From the NCBI RefSeq assembly GCF_001484765.1, contig NZ_LLXO01000014.1, forward strand, positions 62,001-126,000: a stretch of 64,000 nt of DNA, in the 5' to 3' direction. This DNA comes from Entomohabitans teleogrylli (GTDB lineage Bacteria > Pseudomonadota > Gammaproteobacteria > Enterobacterales > Enterobacteriaceae). Shown piece by piece: positions 18,846 to 28,988 of this stretch (its first letter is position 1; each line of letters begins with the position of its first letter). Below the pieces are notes generated by a model that saw nothing but the letters and a program-made list of their open reading frames with translations, did not search any database and was not told the origin of the DNA. Made by a program: the position numbers and the translations under genes.

Positions 18846-19967
18846 TTGAACTATCAGATGATCACTTCCGATGCCGCGCTGGCGGAGGTCTGCCAGGCAG
18901 CCCGCCAGTATACTTCCGTGGCGCTGGACACCGAATTCGTGCGTACCCGAACTTATTACCCGCAGTTGGGGTTGATACAGCTGTTTGACGGTGAGCGGCT
19001 GTCGCTGATTGATCCCCTGACCATCAGCGACTGGACCCCGTTTCAGGCTCTGCTCAGCGATAGCGCGGTAACCAAATTGCTGCACGCCGGCAGCGAGGAT
19101 CTGGAAGTGTTCTGGAACAGCTTTGGCATCATGCCGGAGCCGCTGATTGACACTCAGGTGCTGGCGGCATTCTGTGGTAAGGCGCTGTCCTGCGGGTTTG
19201 CCGCCCTGGTCGAAGAGATCTGCGGCGTGGCGCTGGATAAAAGCGAATCCCGTACCGACTGGCTGGCCCGTCCTCTGACAGAAAAGCAGTGTCGTTATGC
19301 GGCGGCGGACGTCTGGTATTTATTACCCATTGCCAGGAAGTTGCTGGAGGACACTGCCAGCAGCGGATGGATGGCCGCAGCTGAAGATGAGTGCCGGTTA
19401 ATGATCGCCCGCCGCAAAGACATTCTCGATCCTCAGGAGGCGTGGCGGGAGATTGGCAATGCGTGGCAGTTGCGCTCCCGCCAGCTCGCCTGCCTGCAAC
19501 TGCTGGCATCCTGGCGTTTACGTAAAGCGCGGGAGCGGGATCTGGCGGTAAATTTTGTGGTGCGTGAAGAGCATCTCTGGCAAGTGGCGCGCTATATGCC
19601 GGGGTCGCTCGGCGAACTGGACAGCCTGGGGCTTTCCGGCAGCGAGATTCGTTTCCACGGTAAAACGCTGCTCGCGATGGTGGCGCAGGCGCAGGCATTG
19701 CCGGAAGAGGCACTGCCGGCGCCATTAGCCAATCTGGTGGATATGCCGGGGTATCGCCAGGCATTTAAAGCCATCAAGGCGCTGGTGCAGGAGGTTGCTC
19801 AGCAGCAAGGGGTAAGCGCTGAATTACTCGCGTCGCGCCGGCAAATTAATCAATTACTCAACTGGCACTGGGAAATTAAACCGCAAAGCTTACCGCCGGA
19901 GTTAATAAGTGGCTGGCGTAATGAGTTGTTAGGTGAGTCATTGAAAGCGCTGGTTAAGGAATATTAA
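18846..19967 (+). CDS. rnd: Ribonuclease D
   Basis: 3'-5' exoribonuclease for tRNA 3' maturation, 373 residues (E. coli 375). The DEDD motifs are visible: LDTEFVRTRTYYPQLGLIQL (Exo I), HAGSEDLEVF (Exo II) and QCRYAAADVWYLLPI (Exo III), followed by HRDC domains. The start is taken as TTG at 18846 (LNYQMITSDAALAEV), matching the E. coli protein, which starts with UUG; an in-frame ATG 48 bases upstream is less likely. It converges on minE; in E. coli rnd and minE are far apart. Confidence 0.95.
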   Translation: MNYQMITSDAALAEVCQAARQYTSVALDTEFVRTRTYYPQLGLIQLFDGERLSLIDPLTISDWTPFQALLSDSAVTKLLHAGSEDLEVFWNSFGIMPEPLIDTQVLAAFCGKALSCGFAALVEEICGVALDKSESRTDWLARPLTEKQCRYAAADVWYLLPIARKLLEDTASSGWMAAAEDECRLMIARRKDILDPQEAWREIGNAWQLRSRQLACLQLLASWRLRKARERDLAVNFVVREEHLWQVARYMPGSLGELDSLGLSGSEIRFHGKTLLAMVAQAQALPEEALPAPLANLVDMPGYRQAFKAIKALVQEVAQQQGVSAELLASRRQINQLLNWHWEIKPQSLPPELISGWRNELLGESLKALVKEY

Positions 19968-20067
19968 AACCTGATAACACTGTAAATAAATACAGGAAAA
20001 GTATTTATTAATCTCTTCCTGGCAATAATATATAAGAAAGTTCCCGCTATTGCGGCGCAGTTAATAA

Positions 20068-20097
20068 ACACTCCCCCGGGTATATCCGGGGGAATGA
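20068..20097 (-). terminator. Rho-independent terminator after minE
   Basis: Stem TCCCCCGG (20072-20079) / CCGGGGGA (20086-20093). Read from minE it is followed by GTGTTTATT. It separates minE from convergent rnd. Confidence 0.8.
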
Positions 20098-20105
20098 TAA
20101 GGCCG

Positions 20106-20372
20106 TTATTTAGATTCTTCGGCTTCCGGCAGGGTGACGTTAAGTTCCAGAACTGAGATATCGTCACCTTTTTGATCCAACTGGACGGTTACCATTTCCG
20201 GATCAATCTGTACGTATTTACAGATCACTTCCAGAATGTCGCGCTTTAATTGCGGCAGATAATGGGGTTCCGTATCGCTACGGCGGCGTTCCGCGACAAT
20301 AATCTGCAGACGTTCTTTGGCGATGTTGGCGGTGGTCTTTTTTCGCGACAGAAAAAAGTCAAGTAATGCCAT
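20106..20372 (-). CDS. minE: Cell division topological specificity factor MinE
   Basis: 88-residue partner of MinD, the same length as in E. coli. The membrane-targeting N terminus [20 protein letters not shown], the MinD-binding [11 protein letters not shown] stretch and the dimerisation domain ending [12 protein letters not shown] are intact. MinE stimulates MinD ATPase and drives the pole-to-pole oscillation that keeps MinC off midcell. Last gene of minCDE, 3 bases after minD. Confidence 0.98.
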   Translation of the reverse strand: MALLDFFLSRKKTTANIAKERLQIIVAERRRSDTEPHYLPQLKRDILEVICKYVQIDPEMVTVQLDQKGDDISVLELNVTLPEAEESK

Positions 20373-20375
20373 AAC

Positions 20376-21188
20376 TTATCCTCCGAACAGGCGTTTGAGG
20401 AAACCTTTCTTCTCTTCTTCTACGAAGCGGAAAGGACGTTCTTCTCCCAGCAGACGATCCACCATATCGGCATAGGCTTTACCCGCATCGGACGTGTCGT
20501 CGAGAATCACCGGTTCACCCTGGTTGGAGGCGCGCAGCACCGACTGATCTTCCGGGATCACGCCAACCAGCGGAATACGCAGGATCTCCAGCACATCTTC
20601 CATACTCAGCATGTCGCCGCGGCTGACGCGCCCCGGGTTATAGCGGGTCAGCAGCAGGTGCTCTTTGATCGGCGCTTCGCTGTTTTCCGCCCGGCGCGAT
20701 TTTGACGACAGGATACCGAGAATGCGATCTGAGTCGCGAACCGAAGAGACTTCCGGGTTGGTGGTGATCACCGCTTCATCGGCGAAATAGAGCGCCATCA
20801 GCGCCCCGGTTTCAATTCCCGCCGGCGAGTCGCAGACGATGAATTCAAAATCCATTTCTTTCAGGGTGTCGAGCACTTTCTCAACCCCTTCGCGGGTCAG
20901 CGCATCTTTATCGCGGGTCTGGGAAGCGGGCAGAATGTAGAGGTTTTCAGTGCGCTTGTCCTTGATCAGCGCCTGATTCAGGGTGGCGTCGCCCTGAATG
21001 ACGTTAACAAAATCGTATACGACACGGCGTTCACAACCCATAATCAGGTCAAGGTTACGCAGGCCGATATCAAAATCGATAACGACAGTTTTCTTTCCCT
21101 TCTGGGCCAACCCCGTCGCGATGGCCGCGCTGGACGTGGTCTTACCTACGCCCCCTTTACCTGATGTAACAACAATAATGCGTGCCAT
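20376..21188 (-). CDS. minD: Septum-site ATPase MinD
   Basis: 270-residue ParA-type membrane-associated ATPase, same length as E. coli. The deviant Walker A is MARIIVVTSGKGGVGKTTSS with signature Lys11, and switch motif FEFIVCDSPAGIETGA is present. The C-terminal amphipathic membrane-targeting helix ends EEEKKGFLKRLFGG. MinD recruits MinC to the membrane and oscillates with MinE. Middle gene of minCDE. Confidence 0.98.
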   Translation of the reverse strand: MARIIVVTSGKGGVGKTTSSAAIATGLAQKGKKTVVIDFDIGLRNLDLIMGCERRVVYDFVNVIQGDATLNQALIKDKRTENLYILPASQTRDKDALTREGVEKVLDTLKEMDFEFIVCDSPAGIETGALMALYFADEAVITTNPEVSSVRDSDRILGILSSKSRRAENSEAPIKEHLLLTRYNPGRVSRGDMLSMEDVLEILRIPLVGVIPEDQSVLRASNQGEPVILDDTSDAGKAYADMVDRLLGEERPFRFVEEEKKGFLKRLFGG

Positions 21189-21215
21189 AAAGGAATTCCT
21201 TGTTAAAAGGGCCTG

Positions 21216-21920
21216 TTAATATAAAGGTTCAATTGCCAAAGCGCCGCCGGCGAGACGCAGGCGGGAGGCTTTGCCAGTAAATTCGGCCGGGATTTGATCG
21301 CTCAGCCAGTATTCCCCGGCGATAGAAACCAGTTCCGCCGCCAGGTGAGTACAGAAAATTTGCGCGTCCCGATCGCCGCTGGCGCCAGCCAGCGCGCGAC
21401 CACGCATCATACCGTAGACATGAATATTGCCGTCGGCAATCAGCTCTGCGCCTGCGCTGACGCTGCTGGTGACGATTAAATCGCAGCCCGGCGCCCAGAC
21501 CCGCTGGCCGGAACGGACCGGGGTATCGATTAAGCGCGTTTTTACCACCGGCGCCGCGACGGGCTCAATGACTGGCTCCGGCGCTTTAGCGCGCGGCGCG
21601 CGGACGCTTTTTTCCTTGCCTTCAGTGAGTAAGGGTATACCTTCTGCGTCAATCTGCTGCTTGAGAGCGGCATCTTTACACCCGCTGACGCCAATCACCC
21701 GCAGACCGGTCGCGCTAATCGCCTGATACAGACCGTGCCAGTCCACGGGGCCTGCGAGGGCGGCGATGTTGACGACGACGGGGGCATGTTTCAGGAAAGT
21801 CGGAGCCTGGGCGATTTTATCTTCGAGCGCCTGGCGGATAACCTCAGGTTGTGCGTGGTGTAAATGAACCACGGATAAGGTGAAGCTGCTGCCTTTTAGC
21901 TCAATGGGCGTGTTTGACAT
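21216..21920 (-). CDS. minC: Septum-site inhibitor MinC
   Basis: 234-residue inhibitor of FtsZ polymerisation. The N-terminal FtsZ-inhibiting domain starts [20 protein letters not shown] and is joined by an Ala/Pro-rich linker (about residues 105-130) to the beta-helical C-terminal domain ([19 protein letters not shown]-type turn), which binds MinD. The ATG at 21920 aligns with E. coli; in-frame ATGs upstream lie in the leader. First gene of minCDE and divergent from ycgL, with a 123-base promoter region between. Confidence 0.96.
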   Translation of the reverse strand: MSNTPIELKGSSFTLSVVHLHHAQPEVIRQALEDKIAQAPTFLKHAPVVVNIAALAGPVDWHGLYQAISATGLRVIGVSGCKDAALKQQIDAEGIPLLTEGKEKSVRAPRAKAPEPVIEPVAAPVVKTRLIDTPVRSGQRVWAPGCDLIVTSSVSAGAELIADGNIHVYGMMRGRALAGASGDRDAQIFCTHLAAELVSIAGEYWLSDQIPAEFTGKASRLRLAGGALAIEPLY

Positions 21921-22043
21921 CCTGGCCTTACTCAATACTGTTTTATCCCGAAATAACGGGAACATATTCTGAAGTATAGAAGGCATGTTATAGTCCCTGT
22001 TATATTCAGGCAAGTAACCATCCCGTGAATTTAGAGTAAAAAC

Positions 22044-22319
22044 ATGCTTTGTGTGATCTATCGGAGTGCTAAACGCGACCAGACCTATCTCTATGTCGAA
22101 AAAAAAGACGATTTTTCCCGGGTACCGGAAGAATTGTTGAAAAGTTTCGGCGAGCCGAAACTGGCAATGATATTACGGCTCGACGGCAGTAAAAAACTGG
22201 CGAATGCCGACTGGCAAAATGTGAAACAGGCCCTTATTGATCAGGGGTATTATCTGCAACTACCTCCGCCGCCGGAAAGTTTACTCAAAATGCATCTTGA
22301 TACCGCCATTAAAAAATAA
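22044..22319 (+). CDS. ycgL: YcgL family protein (UPF0745)
   Basis: 91-residue cytoplasmic protein matching E. coli Ycg[21 protein letters not shown], then [20 protein letters not shown]. The C terminus is shorter and different from E. coli (ends HLDTAIKK). The function is not established. It is transcribed away from minC and followed by ycgM on the same strand, with 183 bases between. Confidence 0.92.
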   Translation: MLCVIYRSAKRDQTYLYVEKKDDFSRVPEELLKSFGEPKLAMILRLDGSKKLANADWQNVKQALIDQGYYLQLPPPPESLLKMHLDTAIKK

Positions 22320-22502
22320 GATTTTCTCTCCGGCGGCGATGCTGTTTTGCTGCCGGAATAACAATTTCCTGCGCAGATATTCTGAATAATCCCCCTGGCA
22401 TCCAGCCCGTTGTCGCTATAGGTAACGATATCATTGACATTCTCTGCGCCAGGCGCGGATAGTAGCGGCAACTTATTACCGACGACGACACAGGGGAACG
22501 TT

Positions 22503-23162
22503 ATGTATCAGCATCGCAACTGGCAGGGCGCTTTACTGGATTACCCGGTAAATAAAGTGGTGTGCGTGGGCAGTAATTATGCCAACCATATCAAAGAGAT
22601 GGGCAGTGCGACGCCGGATGAGCCGGTACTGTTTATAAAACCGGAAAGCGCGCTGTGCGATATCCATCAGCCGCTGGCGCTGCCCCAGGGGCTGGGCGAA
22701 GTGCATCATGAGGTGGAGCTGGCGGTGCTGATTGGCGCGACTCTCAGGCAGGCGACGGAAGAGCATGTCACTAAAGCCATTGCTGGTTACGGCGTGGCTA
22801 TCGATCTTACGCTGCGCGATGTGCAGGCCCAGTTGAAAAAGGCTGGACGCCCGTGGGAAAAAGCCAAGGGTTTTGATAACGCCTGCCCGATTTCAGGATT
22901 TATCCCGGTTGCTGAATTTACCAGCGATCCCCAGCATACCGCGTTGTCGCTGAAGGTTAATGGCGAATCGCGCCAGAACGGTAATACTCAGGATATGCTG
23001 CATAAGATTGTGCCGCTAATAGCCTATATGAGCCGCTTTTTTACCCTGCGCGCCGGGGACGTGGTGCTGACCGGTACGCCGGAAGGCGTCGGCCCGCTGG
23101 TTAGCGGCGATGAGATTGAAGTGGCGATAAACGGCCAGGCGTTGACTACGCGCGTGCTGTAA
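22503..23162 (+). CDS. ycgM: Fumarylacetoacetate hydrolase-family protein YcgM
   Basis: 219-residue FAH-superfamily enzyme, same length as E. coli YcgM. Metal-binding acidic residues lie in HHEVELAVLIG and the YGVAIDLTLRDVQ region, with the catalytic lysine environment PWEKAKGFDNACPISGFIP. Relatives such as FAHD1 act as acylpyruvases or oxaloacetate decarboxylases; the substrate here is not determined. The ATG at 22503 gives the E. coli N terminus MYQHRNWQGALLDYPVNKVV. Confidence 0.93.
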   Translation: MYQHRNWQGALLDYPVNKVVCVGSNYANHIKEMGSATPDEPVLFIKPESALCDIHQPLALPQGLGEVHHEVELAVLIGATLRQATEEHVTKAIAGYGVAIDLTLRDVQAQLKKAGRPWEKAKGFDNACPISGFIPVAEFTSDPQHTALSLKVNGESRQNGNTQDMLHKIVPLIAYMSRFFTLRAGDVVLTGTPEGVGPLVSGDEIEVAINGQALTTRVL

Positions 23163-23259
23163 TCGCCGGGGCGCCCGGGGGAGATTCCGGGCGCTGGTGC
23201 TTGCATCCTGGTGCCGGAGCGTATATAAGGTGCGGCTGACTTTTTGACTGATGATGCTT

Positions 23260-23707
23260 ATGACCGAACGCCCGTTCTGGCAGCAAAAAAAAACTGGATG
23301 AGATGAGCGACGCCGAATGGGAATCGCTGTGTGATGGCTGCGGCCAGTGCTGCCTGCATAAACTGATGGATGAAGACAGCGATGAAATCTATTTCACCAA
23401 TGTCGCCTGCCGCCAGTTGAATATCAAAACCTGCCAGTGCCGGAACTATAGCCGGCGTTTCGAATATGAGCCGGACTGCATCAAGCTCACCCGGGAAAAT
23501 CTGCCCACTTTTGAGTGGCTGCCGCATACCTGCGCCTACCGCCTGCTGGCTGAAGGCAAAGACCTGCCGGCCTGGCATCCGCTGGTCAGCGGTTCCAAAG
23601 CGGCGATGCACGCCGAGCGGATTTCCGTGCGCCATATTGCCGTGCGGGAATCTGAGGTGCGCGACTGGCAGGATCATATCCTCAATAAACCCGACTGGGC
23701 CGACTGA
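23260..23707 (+). CDS. ycgN: YcgN family protein (UPF0260), frameshifted near the 5' end
   Basis: Cysteine-rich protein of unknown function, likely binding a metal or Fe-S cluster through CDGCGQCC and later cysteines. The expected N terminus ([11 protein letters not shown], starting ATG 23260 or 23251) is read in one frame and the rest ([18 protein letters not shown] on) in another. The switch falls in a run of nine A at 23285-23293; eight A would restore one frame of about 148 residues, close to the 153 of E. coli. Translation could also start at ATG 23303, giving 134 residues with all cysteines kept. Either a natural or sequencing indel, or transcriptional slippage, would explain it. Confidence 0.85.
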
Positions 23708-23865
23708 CTGTGCAATGGCACGGATAAGGATACCCGGTCATTCCTGATGCGTGATCAACACACCGGGTCGATCAGGGGTCATATTATTGATTTTTAGTTA
23801 CAACATACTAATAAAGAATACCACCAATCCTACATGAGGCTCCGTGCCACAACCAGTATCGCAGA

Positions 23866-23892
23866 AGAAAACAGCCCTCCGGCTGGAGGGCT
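23866..23892 (-). terminator. Rho-independent terminator after dsbB
   Basis: Perfect stem AGCCCTCC / GGAGGGCT with GGCT loop, followed on the minus strand by GTTTTCTTC. It lies 9 bases after the dsbB stop. Confidence 0.85.
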
Positions 23893-23900
23893 GAGAGGAA

Positions 23901-24431
23901 TTAGCGGCCGAACAGATCCCGGCGCTTCGGTTTGAATGGCTGGGCGATAAGCACCAGCAGCGCGACAATCATATAGGCGGCAAAAATGCCTACCAGCCAT
24001 TGCGGCATTTCCAGTGACAGGAACTCCCACTGGCGGGTTGAGCAGTCGCCAGAGGCGACAAATACCTGCGGCAGCCATTTATCAAGGGGCAGCCAGCCCG
24101 GGAAGCGCACCGCGAAATCACAGGTCAGAAACGGCGAGGGATGCAACTGCATCATTGTATGCTGCCAGGAAAGCTCGAGACCTCTCCAGGCACTGTAAAT
24201 CCAGATAGCCAGCGCCACATAGCGTAGCGGCGTTTTCGGCGCAATAGCGCCAACCAGTCCAGCGCCCATAATGCCAAACAGCGCGCAGCGCTCATAGATA
24301 CACAGCACGCACGGTTGCAGCAACATCACATGCTGGAACCAGAGCGCAACCAGCTCAAGGACAAACGCAGTGAGCGCCATTAATAACCAGGCCCCGCGCC
24401 CGCGTGAGCATTGATTGAGATAACGCAACAT
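23901..24431 (-). CDS. dsbB: Disulfide bond formation protein DsbB
   Basis: Inner-membrane quinone reductase of 176 residues, same length as E. coli, that reoxidises periplasmic DsbA. Four transmembrane helices are predicted. The first redox pair is in [11 protein letters not shown] (Cys41/Cys44) and the second pair is in [13 protein letters not shown] (Cys104) and [13 protein letters not shown] (Cys130). The N terminus [20 protein letters not shown] matches the family. It lies downstream of nhaB on the same strand, as in E. coli. Confidence 0.97.
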   Translation of the reverse strand: MLRYLNQCSRGRGAWLLMALTAFVLELVALWFQHVMLLQPCVLCIYERCALFGIMGAGLVGAIAPKTPLRYVALAIWIYSAWRGLELSWQHTMMQLHPSPFLTCDFAVRFPGWLPLDKWLPQVFVASGDCSTRQWEFLSLEMPQWLVGIFAAYMIVALLVLIAQPFKPKRRDLFGR

Positions 24432-24538
24432 AATAAATTCCCTGGAACTTGCGATAAGAGGGCAGTGTAAACGAATTGCGTTATTGTGCCACTAGTGCCC
24501 GTAAAAATAAGCTTATATTTACATGCTTATCGGACTAT

Positions 24539-24558
24539 ACAGGGGCCGTAGCCCCTGT
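24539..24558 (-). terminator. Possible terminator after nhaB
   Basis: Perfect stem ACAGGGGC-cgta-GCCCCTGT lies 5 bases after the nhaB stop. No T run follows on the minus strand, so it may be a weak or Rho-assisted terminator. Confidence 0.4.
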
Positions 24559-24562
24559 GGGA

Positions 24563-26128
24563 TTAGTGGCCGATGGCCTGCGGAGGCGGGGTGGTGACCC
24601 AGCCGTGTAGCAACATCCAGTCGGTAGCGGGAATCAGCAGATACTCCACGCACAGCAGGCCGACCAGCGTCATGACGATAGCATAGGGCAGCGCCATCAC
24701 CACCATGCGGCCATACGAGAGCCGAATTAATGGCGCCAGCGCGGAGGTGAGCAGGAACAGAAATGCCGCCTGGCCGTTTGGCGTCGCCACCGACGGCAGG
24801 TTGGTGCCGGTATTGATGGCTACCGCCAGCAATTCAAACTGTTTCAGATCAACAATTCCCTGTTCAAACGCGCTGCGGGCTTCGTTGATATAGACGGTGC
24901 CGACGAACACATTATCTGAGATGGACGAGAGCAGGCCGTTAAACAGATAGAACAGCGACAGTTGGGCATGGGGCGACGCCTGAAGAACGTACTGAATGAT
25001 CGGCGCAAACAATTTCTGGTCGATAATCACCGCCACCACCGCGAAGAACACCGTCAACAGGGCGGTAAATGGCAGAGCTTCGGTAAAGGCTTTACCGATG
25101 GCATGTTCGTCGGTCACGCCGCTCAGCGAAGTGGCGAAAATGATCACCGTCAGGCCAATCAGCCCCACTTCGGCGAGGTGCAGCGCCAGCGCCACCACCA
25201 GCCAGACGCCGATAATCGCCTGAGCGACCAGGCGCACTTTATCCTGGCGGGTGCGTTTTTTACTGGCCTGCTTGTCATAGTGACGCAGAATAGCGCGCAC
25301 CCGCATCGGTAGCTGGGCGCCGTAACCAAACAACGCCGTGCGTTCCAGCAGCCAGCATACTATCAAACCGCAAATGAGCACCGGCAAACTCACCGGCAAC
25401 ATACGCAGGAAAAAGTCGCCAAACTGCCAGCCGGCGGATTTTGCGATAATCAGATTCTGGGGTTCGCCGACCATAGTCATCGCGCCGCCGAGGGCGGTGC
25501 CGACCCCGGCATGCATCATCAGGCTGCGCAGAAACGAGCGAAACTGATCGAGCACCAGGCGGCGGTTAGTGCTGATATTGCTGTCATCCTGCATATCGTC
25601 ATCCGCTTTGTGGTGCGAGGCGACTTTGTGATAGATACCATAGAAGCCCAGCGCCACGCTGATAATGACCGCCACCACGGTCAGCGCATCAAGAAAGGCG
25701 GACAGGAAAGCGGAGGCGGCGCAAAACGCCAGCGACAGCGCCGTTTTGGAGCGAATCCCCAGCAGCAGTTTGGTGAAGATAAGCAGCAATAGCTGTTTCA
25801 TGAAGTAGATCCCGGCCACCATAAAGATAAGCAGCAGCAGGACTTCCAGATTGGCGGCTATCTCCTGGCGCACGTGGTCCGGGGTCGTCATGCCGATGAC
25901 TACCGCCTCGATAGCCAGCAGCCCGCCAGGCAACAGCGGGTAACACTTCAACGCCATCGCCAGGGTGAAAATAAATTCTGCGACCAGCAGCCAGCCAGCG
26001 ACAAAAGGGCTGACCAGGAAGAAAACCAGTGGGTTGACCACTAAAAAAATAATAAGGGTAAGTTTATACCAGTCGGGGGACTGGCCCAGAAAATTGCGGT
26101 AGATCGCTCGCCCTGTCGATATTTCCAT
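24563..26128 (-). CDS. nhaB: Na+/H+ antiporter NhaB
   Basis: Sodium-proton antiporter of the inner membrane, 521 residues (E. coli 513). About twelve hydrophobic helices are visible, and the N terminus ([20 protein letters not shown]) and the [20 protein letters not shown] and [20 protein letters not shown] motifs match the family. It lies divergent from fadR, sharing a 207-base promoter region, and upstream of dsbB. It supports Na+ tolerance and pH homeostasis. Confidence 0.96.
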   Translation of the reverse strand: MEISTGRAIYRNFLGQSPDWYKLTLIIFLVVNPLVFFLVSPFVAGWLLVAEFIFTLAMALKCYPLLPGGLLAIEAVVIGMTTPDHVRQEIAANLEVLLLLIFMVAGIYFMKQLLLLIFTKLLLGIRSKTALSLAFCAASAFLSAFLDALTVVAVIISVALGFYGIYHKVASHHKADDDMQDDSNISTNRRLVLDQFRSFLRSLMMHAGVGTALGGAMTMVGEPQNLIIAKSAGWQFGDFFLRMLPVSLPVLICGLIVCWLLERTALFGYGAQLPMRVRAILRHYDKQASKKRTRQDKVRLVAQAIIGVWLVVALALHLAEVGLIGLTVIIFATSLSGVTDEHAIGKAFTEALPFTALLTVFFAVVAVIIDQKLFAPIIQYVLQASPHAQLSLFYLFNGLLSSISDNVFVGTVYINEARSAFEQGIVDLKQFELLAVAINTGTNLPSVATPNGQAAFLFLLTSALAPLIRLSYGRMVVMALPYAIVMTLVGLLCVEYLLIPATDWMLLHGWVTTPPPQAIGH

Positions 26129-26335
26129 CGTCTATAGGTTTTCCTTGTGTTTTTTTGTTAATTTTTCTGAGAATACCTTCCGCGTACCAACGTGACAAGC
26201 CAGGAAAACCGAGGGTTCGACCGTGATTTTATAAAAATGAAACCGCGATCCACATTTGCACTCCGGTTCATGCTATCTGACCGCATCCGCGTCTGGTATG
26301 ATGAGTGAATTTTTCAGTGTAACGGAAATCACTCT

Positions 26336-27055
26336 ATGGTCATTAAAGCGCAAAGCCCGGCGGGTTTCGCGGAAGAGTATATTATTGAAAGTATCTGGAA
26401 TAGCCGTTTTCCCCCCGGGTCGATACTGCCCGCGGAGCGAGAACTCTCCGAGTTGATTGGCGTTACGCGCACCACGCTGCGCGAAGTGTTGCAGCGTCTG
26501 GCCAGAGACGGATGGCTGACCATACAGCACGGTAAGCCGACCAGGGTGAATAATTTTTGGGAAACCTCCGGGCTCAATATCCTGGAAACCCTGGCGCGAC
26601 TGGATCATGACAGCGTTCCCCAGCTCATTGATAACCTGCTGTCGGTGCGCACCAATATTGCCACTATCTTTATTCGTACCGCTATTCGCCAGCATCCTGA
26701 GCAGGCGCAGCAGGTACTGGCGATGTCCGGCGCGGTGGAAGATCACGCGGATGCGTTTGCCGAGCTGGATTACAACATTTTCCGCGGCCTGGCTTTCGCC
26801 TCCGGCAACCCGATCTACGGGTTAATCCTCAATGGCATGAAAGGGTTATATACCCGGATTGGCCGCAACTATTTTTCCAATCCGCAGGCGCGCAGCCTGG
26901 CGCTGGGCTTCTACCATAAACTGGCGGATCTGTGCCGGGAAGGTTTGCACGAACAGGTTTACGAAGTGGTGCGTAACTATGGACGTGAAAGCGGCGATAT
27001 CTGGCACCGGATGCAAAAATCCATGCCGGGAGAGATGGCGCTGCACAGCCGCTGA
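26336..27055 (+). CDS. fadR: Fatty acid metabolism regulator FadR
   Basis: GntR-family regulator of 239 residues, same length as E. coli. It represses fad genes and activates fabA/fabB; long-chain acyl-CoA releases it from DNA. The winged helix is in [20 protein letters not shown], and the C-terminal acyl-CoA-binding domain ends [18 protein letters not shown]-like. Start [20 protein letters not shown] as in E. coli. A FadR operator is present before fadD in this window. Confidence 0.97.
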   Translation: MVIKAQSPAGFAEEYIIESIWNSRFPPGSILPAERELSELIGVTRTTLREVLQRLARDGWLTIQHGKPTRVNNFWETSGLNILETLARLDHDSVPQLIDNLLSVRTNIATIFIRTAIRQHPEQAQQVLAMSGAVEDHADAFAELDYNIFRGLAFASGNPIYGLILNGMKGLYTRIGRNYFSNPQARSLALGFYHKLADLCREGLHEQVYEVVRNYGRESGDIWHRMQKSMPGEMALHSR

Positions 27056-27082
27056 GGCAAAGGGTTGAGCCTTACTGAAAAG

Positions 27083-27118
27083 ACAAGGGCCAGAAGCGGC
27101 GACGCCTCTGGTCCTTGT
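27083..27118 (-). terminator. Terminator between fadR and ycgB
   Basis: ACAAGGgCCAGA (27083-27094) pairs with TCTGGtCCTTGT (27107-27118). On the minus strand it is followed by CTTTTC, so it most likely ends ycgB. On the plus strand there is no T run. Confidence 0.65.
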
Positions 27119-27129
27119 GGTTAGGATAC

Positions 27130-28665
27130 TTACAGATTGTTGAGACGCTGTGGGCAGCGTTCCAGCAACTCTACGCTCCCGTCTTCATTTTGCTGTTCAA
27201 GGATGATGTCAAACCCCCACAGGCGATGAATGTGTTTCAAGACCTCGCGGCGTCCTTTATCCAGAGGCGCCCGGTTATGGGGGATGTAGCGCAGGGTCAG
27301 GGAACGATCGCCGCGCAGATCGACATTCCATACCTGAATATTGGGCTCCAGATTACTCAGGTTATATTGCGCGGAAAGCTGATTACGGATTTCCCGATAC
27401 CCTTCCTCATTGTGGATGGCGGAGATCTCCAGGTAGTTATTGCGATCGTCATCCAGCACGGTAAACAGCCGGAAATCGCGCATCAGCTTCGGCGACAGAA
27501 ACTGGCTGATAAAGCTTTCATCTTTAAAATCGCGCATCGCAAAGTGCAGCGTTTCCAGCCAGTCTTTACCGGCAATATCCGGGAACCAGAAACGGTCTTC
27601 TTCACTCGGGGACTGGCAGATGCGCTTGATGTCCTGGAACATGGCGAACCCCAGCGCATAGGGGTTTATGCCGCTATACCAGGGGCTGTTATACGGCGGC
27701 TGGTAGACCACGTTGGTATGGCTGTGGAGAAACTCCAGCATAAACCGCTCGGTCACTTTGCCTTCATCATACAGGTGGTTAAGGATGGTGTAGTGCCAGA
27801 AAGTCGCCCAGCCCTCGTTCATGACCTGGGTCTGTTTCTGCGGGTAAAAATACTGGCTGACCTTACGCACGATACGCAGTATTTCGCGCTGCCATGGCTC
27901 CAGCAGCGGGGCATTCTTCTCCATAAAGTAGAGTAAATTCTCCTGTGGCTCGGAGGGGAAGCGGTGGCTGGTCTCGACCGATTTCTCCTCCTCGCGGCGC
28001 GGCAGCGTACGCCACAGCATATTCACCTGGCTTTGCAGATACTCTTCGCGGCTTTTCTGGCGCGCTTTCTCCTCCTGCAGAGAAATTTTCTGCGGGCGTT
28101 TGTAGCGATCGACGCCATAGTTCATCAGGGCATGGCAGGAGTCGAGCAGTTTTTCGACCTCATCCACGCCATAGCGCTCTTCGCATTTGGTGATGTAATT
28201 ACGGGCAAAGATCAGGTAATCGATAATCGAACCGGCATCTGTCCAACTGCGGAACAGATAATTATTTTTGAAGAACGAGTTATGGCCGTAGCAGGCATGA
28301 GCCATCACCAGCGCCTGCATGGTGATGGTATTTTCTTCCATCAGATAGGCGATACAGGGGTTGGAGTTAATGACAATTTCATAAGCCAGTCCCTGCTGAC
28401 CGTGCTTATACAGACGTTCGGTTTCGATAAATTTTTTACCGAACGACCAGTGAGGGTAATTGATAGGCATCCCGATGCTGGAGTAAGCGTCCATCATCTG
28501 CTCTGAGGTAATCACTTCGATCTGGTGCGGGTAGGTATCCAGCCGGTAGAGCTTCGCAACCCTGTCGATTTCCGCCAGGTAGGTTTCCAGCAATTCGAAC
28601 GTCCAGTCTGGTCCATCGCTCAGACGTTTAGCATCCCTGATAGGTGAATCAGTCACAGTAGCCAT
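27130..28665 (-). CDS. ycgB: SpoVR-family protein YcgB
   Basis: 511-residue cytoplasmic protein of the SpoVR family, close to E. coli YcgB (510). The family motifs WSFGKKFIETERLYKHGQQG, YEIVINSNPCIAYLMEEN and MNEGWATFWHYTILNHLYDE are present. The biochemical function is not known; E. coli ycgB is induced in stationary phase and its relatives are co-occupants of yeaG/yeaH kinase systems. Single gene, convergent with fadR and divergent from dadA. Confidence 0.95.
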   Translation of the reverse strand: MATVTDSPIRDAKRLSDGPDWTFELLETYLAEIDRVAKLYRLDTYPHQIEVITSEQMMDAYSSIGMPINYPHWSFGKKFIETERLYKHGQQGLAYEIVINSNPCIAYLMEENTITMQALVMAHACYGHNSFFKNNYLFRSWTDAGSIIDYLIFARNYITKCEERYGVDEVEKLLDSCHALMNYGVDRYKRPQKISLQEEKARQKSREEYLQSQVNMLWRTLPRREEEKSVETSHRFPSEPQENLLYFMEKNAPLLEPWQREILRIVRKVSQYFYPQKQTQVMNEGWATFWHYTILNHLYDEGKVTERFMLEFLHSHTNVVYQPPYNSPWYSGINPYALGFAMFQDIKRICQSPSEEDRFWFPDIAGKDWLETLHFAMRDFKDESFISQFLSPKLMRDFRLFTVLDDDRNNYLEISAIHNEEGYREIRNQLSAQYNLSNLEPNIQVWNVDLRGDRSLTLRYIPHNRAPLDKGRREVLKHIHRLWGFDIILEQQNEDGSVELLERCPQRLNNL

Positions 28666-28988
28666 TAGCGCGCCCTCATTGTCGGTGGCCTTCTCTGGAT
28701 GGAAAGCCTCATTTCAAGCATAGAACACGGCGTCAGGATAAGTCTGTCGGCGGCTATCTTTTTCACGCGATTTCGCTGGGCGGAATCGCGATGAACCGCC
28801 GTATCACTGAAATTTTATTCTGTCATAAACAGGCGTGCAGCAGGAGATGCTGATTCGCCGCTTTCCTTGCCGGTCGCGCCAACTGTGAGGGTAGTCACCA
28901 TAAATAAGTCGTATGTTGAATAATATTTTATTTCAGGTTATCAGTATGTAATCAGATGATTATTCTTTTGGATAACTGGAGCGCAAAA
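28666..28988. other. Divergent ycgB / dadA intergenic region
   Basis: 323 bases without a gene. The dadA side holds the CRP site and TAATAT -10 element listed separately. The ycgB side (28670-28800) contains no motif I can assign; a sigma-S promoter would be expected from E. coli but is not called. Confidence 0.5.
28884..28926 (+). promoter_or_regulatory. CRP-dependent dadA promoter
   Basis: TGTGAgggtagTCACC (28884-28899) matches the CRP consensus in nine of ten core bases. A -10 element TAATAT lies at 28921-28926. The site centre at 28891.5 would be at -41.5 for a start near 28933, the spacing of a class II CRP promoter. E. coli dadAX is known to be CRP- and Lrp-controlled. Confidence 0.7.
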
